Origin: Channallabes apus
Taxonomy: Eukaryota; Chordata; Actinopteri; Siluriformes; Clariidae
NCBI GenBank assembly: GCA_030522415.1
Contig: CM060112.1
Span: 6,293,001-6,357,000 of the forward strand
Reading direction: 5' to 3'
DNA length: 64,000 nt
The translations under genes were made by a program, and so were the position numbers. This document shows, in pieces, positions 56,793-64,000 of the stretch. Below the pieces are notes generated by a model. The model made no database searches, was not told the origin of the DNA, and was given only the letters and a program-made list of their open reading frames with translations. The stretch's first letter is position 1, and each line of letters opens with the position of its first letter.

Positions 56793-57129
56793 TTTATACA
56801 CATCGCATAGCTCTTTCTCGCGCTGTCCTAAAAGGGACATTCCAAGGATTAAAAACAGTAACAATGTCAACTAGAATGGAATCTAGAATCCAGAAGATTA
56901 AATTCACACAATTTTAAAAAGAAGCCTTAATCACTGAAAGTCTTCAGAAGAGCCTCAGATTCAAGAGGTTTTAAAGTGGGAAGAGGTGCATTACAGCTCC
57001 TCTGTATTTATAGGTGAGAACAGCTGATTCACACTTGGGGAGAGTGAATGATTTGCATTTGAATGTTGTCTGGCATTGTAAAAGGAGGCACTAAAGAGGA
57101 GGATTTTTATTTAGACTATAAAAAAATTA
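55991..57129. other. No gene seen; R3-like fragments and (AC)n
   Basis: R3-like motifs occur near 56050-56110 and 56570-56700 (GAATACAACGCGACAGCGCG, TATCAAACCGGTTT). An (AC)n run is at 56733-56788. Confidence 0.45.
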
Positions 57130-57273
57130 ACCTGAGTCTATTTTTATACAAGATTTTGTATTAATGCTCTTGATGGCTGTCACATGCCTAGTGTTCATTA
57201 TAATAGTAATATCATATTTGATTATAATAATAAACCTATGAATTTTTGTTCTAATATAATATTTGATAGTTAT
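57130..57273 (+). repeat. Second LINE 3' tail, inverted relative to 55115-55290
   Basis: AAGATTTTGTATTAATGCTC, TTGATGGCTGTCACATGCC and CATATTTGATTATAATAATAA repeat, in the opposite orientation, the tail beside the tRNA-Gly at 55045. Confidence 0.75.
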
Positions 57274-57342
57274 TCCCTGGCTGGGAATCGAACCCGGGTC
57301 TTCCGCATGGCAGGTGAATCACCTACCACTGAGCTACCAGGA
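57274..57342 (-). tRNA. tRNA-Gly-like gene or pseudogene (GCC)
   Basis: The minus strand reads GTAGCTCAGTGGTAGGTGA, the anticodon loop CTGCCAT and GGGTTCGATTCCC. The acceptor pairs over only five bases (CCTGG/CCAGG), with extra bases at each end, so it is probably degenerate. It sits beside the LINE tail just as the tRNA at 55045 does. Confidence 0.55.
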
Positions 57343-57944
57343 TTAATAGGAATAGTGCTGAGCTATGTAGTAAATTAAAGTGGAGAATCACGATACCGAA
57401 TCGCAGTCCTGAGCCCAAACCTCATTTAAATTAAATTAACAAATATTATAAGTAAAAAAACTATTGCCCGTTTAGAAAAGGTTTATAAATTTTTCCGACA
57501 TGAGTTGACATTTCCTGAAGCTCCGAAATCGCTGGGGCATTTTTTCTAAACAGACGCTATCTTTAATAACTGATGGAGGTTTTGAACTGTATACACACTC
57601 ATTTTTGAGGGGTTTAAAACTAATTAATAAGTCCGAGCAGATACATGAAAGGTGAGAAGTGGGATTACTGAGCGCGCTGTCCGTTGTATATACTGTACAA
57701 CACGCGTTTATTAACCTTTTGATAAAAATGCTGCCTTTTGTAAGGTGAAAGTACTTTACAAAAAATGAACAGCTTTATTTCAGTCATAAATTCACAATCA
57801 CATCACATTCCAGCAATTATTTCCAGCCGTGGTTAAATAATGGATGAAATAATTATTCAATGCTGGACACAAACAGCAAATATGATGATTATTATAAAAA
57901 GCCTGAAGAACGTTGCATTCATAAAATAATATTTACTTAATATG

Positions 57945-57946
<2 letters not shown>
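57343..57946. other. No gene seen; R3-like fragment
   Basis: Segment 57600-57850 carries the R3 motifs GAGCGCGCTGTCCGTTGTAT and AACCTTTTGATAAAAATGCTGCC. Confidence 0.45.

Positions 57947-57994
<48 letters not shown>
57947..57994. repeat. (TA)n microsatellite, target of a Tc1-like insertion
   Basis: The run ends directly at the inverted repeat of the element at 57995. More TA follows its far end at 59618. Confidence 0.95.
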
Positions 57995-57997
<3 letters not shown>

Positions 57998-59617
57998 TGG
58001 TGTGAAAAACTATTTGCCCCCTTCCTGATTTCTTATTCTTTTGCATGTTTGTCACACTTAAATGTTTCTGCTCATAAAAAAACGTTCACTATTAGTCAAA
58101 GATAACATAATTGAACACAAAATGCAGTTTTTAAATGAAGGTTTACATTATTAAGGGAGAAAAAAAACTCCAAATCTACATGGCCCTGTGTGAAAAAGTG
58201 ATTGCCCCCCTTGTTAAAAAATAACTTAACTGTGGTTTATCACACCTGAGTTCAATTTCTGTAGTCACCCCCAGGCCTGATTACTGCCACACCTGTTTCA
58301 ATCAAGAAATCACTTAAATAGGAGCTACCTGACACAGAGAAGTAGACCAAAAGCACCTCAAAAGCTAGACATCACGCCAAGATCCAAAGAAATTTAGGAA
58401 CAAATGAGAACTAAAGTAATTGAGATCTATCAGTCTGGTAAAGGTTATAAAGCCATTTCTAAAGCTTTGGGACTCCAGCGAACCACAGTGAGAGCCATTA
58501 TCCACAAATGGCAAAAACATGGAACAGTGGTGAACCTTCCCAGGAGCGGCCGGCCGACCAAAATTACCCCAAGAGCGCAGAGACAACTCATCCGAGAGGC
58601 CACAAAAGACCCCAGGACAACATCTAAAGAACTGCAGGCCTCACTTGCCTCAATTAAGGTCAGTGTTCACGACTCCACCATAAGAAAGAGACTGGGCAAA
58701 AACGGCCTGCATGGCAGATTTCCAAGGCGCAAACCACTTTTAAGCAAAAAGAACATTAAGGCTCGTCTCAATTTTGCTAAAAAAACATCTCAATGATTGC
58801 CAAGACTTTTGGGAAAATACCTTGTGGACCGACGAGACAAAAGTTGAACTTTTTGGAAGGTGCGTGTCCCGTTACATCTGGCGTAAAAGTAACACAGCAT
58901 TTCAGAAAAAGAACATCATACCAACAGTAAAATAGGGTGGTGGTAGTGTGATGGTCTGGGGTTGTTTTGCTGCTTCAGGACCTGGAAGGCTTGCTGTGAT
59001 AGATGGAACCATGAATTCTACTGTCTACCAAAAAATCCTGAAGGAGAATGTCCGGCCATCTGTTCGTCAACTCAAGCTGAAGCGATCTTGGGTGCTGCAG
59101 CAGGACAATGACCCAAAACACACCAGTAAATCCACCTCTGAATGGCTGACGAAAATCAAAATGAAGACTTTGGAGTGGCCTAGTCAAAGTCCTGACCTGA
59201 ATCCTATTGAGATGTTGTGGCATGACCTTAAAAAGGCGGTTCATGCTAGAAAACCCTCAAATAAAGCTGAATTACAACAATTCTGCAAAGATGAGTGGGC
59301 CAAAATTCCTCCAGAGTGCTGTAAAAGACTCGTTGCAAGTTATCGCAAACGCTTGATTGCAGTTATTGCTGCTAAGGGTGGCACAACCAGTTATTAGGTT
59401 CAGGGGGCAATTACTTTTTCACACAGGGCCATGTAGGTTTGGATTTTTTTTCTCCCTAAATAATAAAACCCCTCATTTAAAAACTGCATTTTGTGTTTAC
59501 TTGTGTTATCTTTGACTAATAGTGAAATGTGTTTGATGATCAGAAACATTTTGTGTGACAAACATGCAAAAGAATAAGAAATCAGGAGGGGGGGGCAAAT
59601 AGTTTTTCACACCACTG
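57995..59617 (+). mobile_element. Tc1-like DNA transposon, family C
   Basis: The 1623-bp element is bounded by TA. The inverted repeats begin CAGTGGTGTGAAAAACTATT and continue through TTGCCCCC and ATTTCTTATTCTTTTGCATG. It sits inside a TA microsatellite and within the DIRS element. The transposase is broken by one frameshift and one stop, so the copy looks relatively young. Confidence 0.95.
58404..59397 (+). pseudogene. Tc1-like transposase, family C (broken)
   Basis: The first piece (58404-58796) is the paired-type DNA-binding region with two helix-turn-helix units (YKAISKALGLQRTTVRAIIH and ASIKVSVHDSTIRKRL), joined by the GRP-containing linker RSGRPTKITPR. A frameshift near 58790 follows an A tract. 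The catalytic Asp in LWTDETKVELFG lies in the next frame, which ends at TAG 58934-58936. From 58948 the frame is open again, with Asp in QQDNDPKHTS and Glu in SPDLNPIEMLW, spaced as DD34E. The start is placed at the ATG that precedes the first helix-turn-helix. Confidence 0.92.
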
Positions 59618-59639
59618 TATATATATACATACACACATT

Positions 59640-60149
59640 TTTATGTTTTAAATAAGACATGTTGGCATATTCACGAATCAGGACATTCGCATAGTTAACA
59701 CTATCAGACAGCCTACTATCAGGAAATTTTATTAATTTCAAGACCATTTAAATGGGGCATTGTCATGTCTTTCACTGTTTTGTCCCTGTTAAGACTTTAC
59801 AAAAACTATATAAAAAACGTATTAGGAATTTTAAAGCACGAATTTGGGCATCTCATTTCATCATTATGAAAATGATATGAAGCACATATACACTCATTCA
59901 TCATGAAAGATCTTTTGTAAAACAAAATAAAATTCATGTTTGCTTCAACATTGGAACCAATACTGTTTTAGGCAGTATTTATAAACAATTCTTTATTTGG
60001 TCCGGCTTTTAGATAAAGTCCTTCCATGAGCCATCTTGCGGATTCAGTGAAGCACAACACATTTATTTAAATTCCCGAATGTTGCTTACGGGAAGTCGCG
60101 GGAAGCCGCACGCTAAATTGCGGGATCTCGCGGGAAAACACGTGCATTC
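59640..60149. other. Interior of the DIRS element, no gene seen
   Basis: AT-rich sequence with GCGGGAAGTCGCGGGAAGCC near 60090. No feature is supported. Confidence 0.4.
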
Positions 60150-60368
60150 TTAACGGCCACATCTGTAACACATTGGCTCATCACTAGAGGAGCGCTCTGA
60201 AGTGATAGTTTCCATCTCCGCGGAAGCGAGAGAGAACGTTCTTCCCCCCTTCAGAAGAAGCGCAGAAGCATGCTTGAGAAGTGGAAGGTAAAAAGGCTCA
60301 TGATCTTGCAAGAGAGCGAGAGAAAAGAAAACTTCTGTCTCGTGCGCTTCTGCCAGATATGCACGCAA
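60150..60368 (-). pseudogene. DIRS Gag-position fragment
   Basis: A 72-codon frame downstream of the right terminal repeat, in the element's sense direction, ends with PMCYRCGR. I recognise no domain. Its position and strand are those of the first DIRS gene, but it could be a chance frame. Confidence 0.35.
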
Positions 60369-60744
60369 AAAATGCGTTACGGCTCGTGGTTTCGTTTTAA
60401 AAAACGGCGCTGAAAACAGAAAGCGAGGAGATCGCCCTCAGCAAGATATTCTTCTACACGGAGGGACGGCATGTCTAACTCTGCCATCTATCTTTTAAAA
60501 AAGTGTTTGCACACTCACAAAGCGGATCCTGAAGACAAAAAGATTTGAGGATGTTTCCGGTTCATGCCTATTTATAACCTCCAGGTGCACCTAATCGAAT
60601 GTCACCTGACCGAGGTTATATACTGTATGCAAAAAATTTTGGCGTGTTTGACACACACGTGCTTCACAACCGGTCATGACAAAATGTTTCCCATAGCGCT
60701 TTCGCGCAGCATCGAGTGTAGCTTTTGAGAGGGAACTCAGAGAC

Positions 60745-60840
60745 TGGAATTGAGCCTGGCCAGGAATCAAACCTGGACCCTGGAGGTGCAAGGCGACAGT
60801 GCTAACAACTACGCCACTGTGCAGCCAAATGTGTATTATA
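60745..60840 (-). repeat. SINE, 5' part, right of the DIRS insertion
   Basis: In reverse orientation it shows the tRNA-like head with a B-box-like GGTTTGATTCC and GTAGTTGTTAGCACTGTCGC. It continues the SINE interrupted at 51934. Confidence 0.85.
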
Positions 60841-61267
60841 TTCATATGCAATTATACTTTATACTTGTCCTAGTGTTGTTGGTCACAATGAGGAAACATA
60901 TAAACATTAACTGATCTGGGGTGCGTTTCCCGTACAACTATGTAGTTCTTTGCTTAACCACCATAGTACGATGCAACGTTGAAGAAACTAACTAACTAGT
61001 CACAGGTGTTTCCCAAAACCATAGTACCTGTGTCGCACTTCCATGGTCAGAACTTTGTTGGTTTAAACTGTCGTTCTTCTTCTTCTTCGATACAATGGCG
61101 GAGTAGTGCCATAGGCACATATCGCCCCCTACTGTATTGTAAGTGCCATATCGCACTTTTTATGAATTTGTTGTTGTGTTTATTTTATTTTATTTTACTT
61201 GCTGTTATTTCATTTATTCTACCTTGTTCTATTCATTAGTAAAGCATTAAGCATTAAGCATTAAGTT
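60841..61267. other. No gene seen
   Basis: No supported feature. A short triplicated CATTAAG motif lies just before the BEL element. Confidence 0.4.
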
Positions 61268-61885
61268 TGTTACATAAGCCATAAGCTTTATAGATTTCTT
61301 AGTTATGCATCATAAGTTGATAATCGTAGGTTGGTCTGTGATGTCATTCTACTATTACATGCATTTGTGTGACTGTGATATGCTAGAAAGCTCAGTATAG
61401 ATTTGGAAGGCTACGGAAACACAAGCTTTAGACCGTCAGCTAGTGAGAGCTCCCGGTAAGCTAGAAATGTAAAATACAGCAACGAGGTTGTTGTAACCGT
61501 AAGCTAACGTAAGCTGGGAAAGTAAGAAACAACAAGAGTGTTGTTAGATACCCAAGCCAAGATTGTAATCTACAAGATACAGCAAACAGGTTGTTGTAAA
61601 ACTCAGAGATTTGCAAGATGCAGCAACTGGTGTCTGTAATAACAGTGGATTTACTCAAGACGACTGTATGAAGTGTTGATTCTTTGATGCTGACAAATAA
61701 ACGACAAAAGACAAAGAGATCGGACTTCTGTCATGTGAGTGAAACTTTAAGACATTAGCTACGAGTCAAAACTAGTGAAATAAGCCAACCGCATCTACAT
61801 AAAGTCAAAAGCTTTTCCGCTGTTTGAACGAAAACAAGTGAACACTGAAAGGGAAAGTGAAAGAGAATAGCCGTCGAACTTCACC

Positions 61886-63700
61886 ATGCCGAACAATGAG
61901 GACAACGCTCCCGGCACTTGGCTGGAGAGCCTAACGGCGCTTCACGAGATGAACAGAAAGAACCTCAACGAGGCGCTGGATGCAAGAAAAGGCAAGCGAA
62001 TTCGACTGAATGCAACGTCTACTGCATTAAAGACACCCATGAACTATGCACGTAAGTTAGACATAATTGAAGCTGAGTACAAACCCAAATACGGGAAGCT
62101 GAGAGAGGTCTTCATGAGAAGTAACGTTGATGTGCTTGTGTACACTCATAAAGACGAACACAAACGCGATCAGGTCGCCTGCGGCGCACCTGAGGCTCAA
62201 AGCCGCACATTCATGGCTAAGGTGAATCACTGGATAGCGGACACCAAGGACACCAAGGGCCACTCTATGACGTCGCGAACACGCGAAGATGTCTCGCCGG
62301 GCGACAGAGTGTCACAGACAACGGCAGCATTTAAAAGGTCTGTAACTTCTACATCATCCTCAGCCCGAACAAAGAAAGTGGAAGCCAACAGAGCAGCCTT
62401 GTTGATTAAAGTAGCAGCCTTAGCAGAATGGCGGGCGTTAGAACAGAAGGAAGCAGAATTAAAGGCTGATAAAGAAAAGTTGGAATTAGAAACTGCGCTC
62501 GCAATTGTCGACGCTGAATTACAGGCTTATCAGGGTTGTAAAAAATGACAGCCTGCATCAAAGAGCGGAGTCATCGACCCGAGCTGCATGCGCTCGAGCA
62601 GCCCGCCTTGGACGGGCCACAAACCTGAATACGTCAGCCGCCGAAAGCCGGTAAGAGAGAGCACCTTCAACGAACCAAGTGGCGCACGCGCTCCCAAACT
62701 GGAATACAACGAACTTTACGAGAGCAGCGCGTCGATAGAAGACCTCGGACTGCCATCAGGTCGCAAGACAGCCCATCCAAGTGTACCAGTAAGTTCTGAA
62801 CCAAAATTGAAAAGTACTTTAAATGAAGGGTCTACCCAAGACAATAAATACACCGGCCATGACATTGATACTTTAGAATCACAGAGCATGATGCAACAGC
62901 AGGCTGACATCACAGCAATGCTCATGAAATGCCAACGGCAATCCTTTTTACCTCCTGTGCAATGTTCCTGTGTTTCATGGTGACCCTCTTGAGTTTACGT
63001 CCTTCATGAAAGCATTTAAACATGTTATTGTTGACAAAACCGATAGTGATGCTGATAAGCTGTGTTATCTTGAGCAGTTCACTAAGGGAGAGGCTAGAGA
63101 CCTCGTTATGAGCTGTCAGCTTATGCCAGATCAGTGTGGTTATGCAGAGGCAATGAGACTGTTGCAGGATAGATTTGGAAATAAACGTCAAGATCGCAAA
63201 CACGACAGCCGATCGCCCAAGAGCAAGAGCGCACTCATTGAATCGAGCAGCGCGCGCCCGAGCAGCACACACTCTACGGACCTGGACGCCGCAATCAGCG
63301 ACGGAAAACCCTGTCACACATCCATTCAAGCACCCAAACAAACGGGCCAAGGAAAACCCAGGGTCAGCATCGCAACCGAGGACAGACAGGTTGGTAAAAT
63401 TCACAAAGACTTGATTACAATGAAGAATGCCGGTACATTACCTGTCAGCGCCTTCACTAAACCGTGCGCACATTGCAAAGGGGAGCATATCTTAGACGAT
63501 TGCTTCCAATTTAATGATAAGACACACAAAGACAAAGTAGAATTCTTAAAAAGAAACGGATTCTGTTTCGGATGTTTAAGAAAGGGTCATTTGTGGAAAG
63601 ACTGCACCAAAAAAATTACATGTTCATTGTGTTCAAAGCCACATCCAAGCATGCTACACATAGCAGTGCCAGACACGGCGCAGTCAGTTACGAGCGCCCG
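61886..63700 (+). pseudogene. BEL/Pao gag (frameshifted)
   Basis: The first open piece, 61886-62548, starts with MPNNEDNAPGTWLESLTALH and ends in a Lys/Glu/Ala-rich coiled-coil-like stretch. After a stop, 62588-62983 continues. The frame then changes near 62955 into FHGDPLEFTSFMKAFKHV, the conserved BEL/Pao Gag block. After RLLQDRFGNK the expected sequence is replaced by a short Arg/Ser-rich stretch. Two Cys/His clusters follow, including FCFGCLRKGHLWKDC and CSLCSKPHPSMLHI, which would bind nucleic acid. Confidence 0.8.
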
Positions 63701-63769
63701 TGGAAACGAAACTGAAAGTGGCACAACAAATACACCACCTGCTGTGAGTCATGAATCAAATGCGCTCAC

Positions 63770-64000
63770 TGGGGCTGGAGGTAATTGCATCCTCCCCATA
63801 GTAGCTGCTAAAATAAAGTCCAAGAAAAAGGGCACAGTAGAAGCCATGTATTATCACGTGAAAGTCCCCGAGAAGGACACAGATCTGCTGCGCTTCCTAT
63901 GGTGGCCGAATGGAGATGTGAACCAAGACTTAGTTGAAAATAAAATGGTAGTTCATCTGTTCGGTGTAAAATTGTTGCCTAGTGTTGCTTACTTCGCCCT
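63770..64000 (+). pseudogene. BEL/Pao protease start fused to reverse transcriptase fragment
   Basis: After the zinc knuckles, NCILPIVAAKIKSK looks like the start of the protease region. Within a few codons it passes into YYHVKVPEKDTDLLRFLWWP, a BEL/Pao polymerase block. The protease active site and the first part of the polymerase are absent, so this is an internal deletion. The frame is still open at the window end. Confidence 0.7.

Larger units (their letters stand above)
51935..60740 (-). mobile_element. DIRS-like tyrosine-recombinase retrotransposon with later insertions
   Basis: Inverted terminal repeats of more than 200 bp occupy 51935-52178 and about 60525-60740. They share AAAGCGCTATGGGAAAC, GACCGGTTGTGAAGCAC and CCTCGGTCAGGTGAC. 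An internal complementary region at 52202-52316 matches the outer edges of both, joined back to back. RNase H-like sequence is on the minus strand at 52850-53770, and a Gag-position frame is at 60150-60368. Inverted repeats plus an internal complementary region define DIRS elements, which integrate as circles without target duplications. The tyrosine recombinase itself was not recognised. Confidence 0.8.
61268..64000 (+). mobile_element. BEL/Pao LTR retrotransposon, internally deleted, cut by window end
   Basis: A probable 5' LTR (about 61268-61733) begins TGTTACATAAGCC and ends GACTTCTGTCA, with AATAAA at 61696-61701. Gag and zinc-knuckle regions follow. Close to the window end the sequence passes from a protease-like start directly into polymerase sequence, so part of the pol gene is missing. 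The 3' half lies outside the window. LTR limits are estimates because the partner is not visible. Confidence 0.75.

Overview
The window reads as teleost fish DNA. It is AT-rich and intron-containing, with many simple repeats and a mixture of mobile elements typical of bony fishes: Tc1-like transposons, tRNA-derived SINEs, chromodomain Ty3/gypsy, DIRS and BEL/Pao retrotransposons, and hAT-like elements. No prokaryotic operon, CRISPR array, rRNA or replication origin is visible. The species cannot be named from the sequence alone.

The only host gene family seen is a tandem cluster of CD300/CMRF35-like (pIgR-like) immune receptors, all on the + strand. Gene A (3393-6540) splices into a continuous 383-codon frame. 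Gene B (28433-30815) has lost both Ig exons and is a pseudogene. Gene C (34913-48382) splices into a continuous 346-codon frame, although a 6-kb chromovirus sits in one intron and about 5.6 kb of mostly transposon DNA in another. A fourth copy survives as scraps (49310-50640), an upstream-flank relic lies at 16340-16530, and a possible cytoplasmic-exon relic at 31300-31440. The first Ig domain shrinks from 69 codons (A) to 20 (C) to none (B). The promoters share a PU.1/ETS-like motif.

Mobile elements fill the rest. From 8891 to 15773 a decayed Tc1-like element with long inverted repeats is split by other sequence, including a complete 3.7-kb LTR element (10948-14633) with a perfect 5-bp target duplication. 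Its only large reading frame encodes proline-rich tandem-repeat protein, and its LTR and primer-binding site show the signature of self-primed reverse transcription. A tRNA-primed gypsy element occupies 17786-24617 and a solo LTR lies at 25185-25567. A chromodomain gypsy element (35354-41375, minus strand) interrupts gene C; it also looks self-primed and has a YLHD reverse transcriptase box. Gene C's next large intron holds hAT-like elements, an IS630/Tc1-type transposase and a truncated Tc1 copy.

From 51680 to 60840 a DIRS-like tyrosine-recombinase retrotransposon with inverted terminal repeats and an internal complementary region is inserted in a SINE. It carries later insertions: an L1-type LINE fragment next to a tRNA-Gly gene, an inverted second LINE-tail/tRNA pair, and a Tc1-like element. 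The window ends inside an internally deleted BEL/Pao element (61268-64000).

The best candidate for something undescribed is the 10948-14633 LTR element, because of its repeat-protein ORF, a start codon lying inside the self-priming site, and expanding minisatellites in both LTR and coding region. All family names rest on motifs read by eye; no database search was possible.
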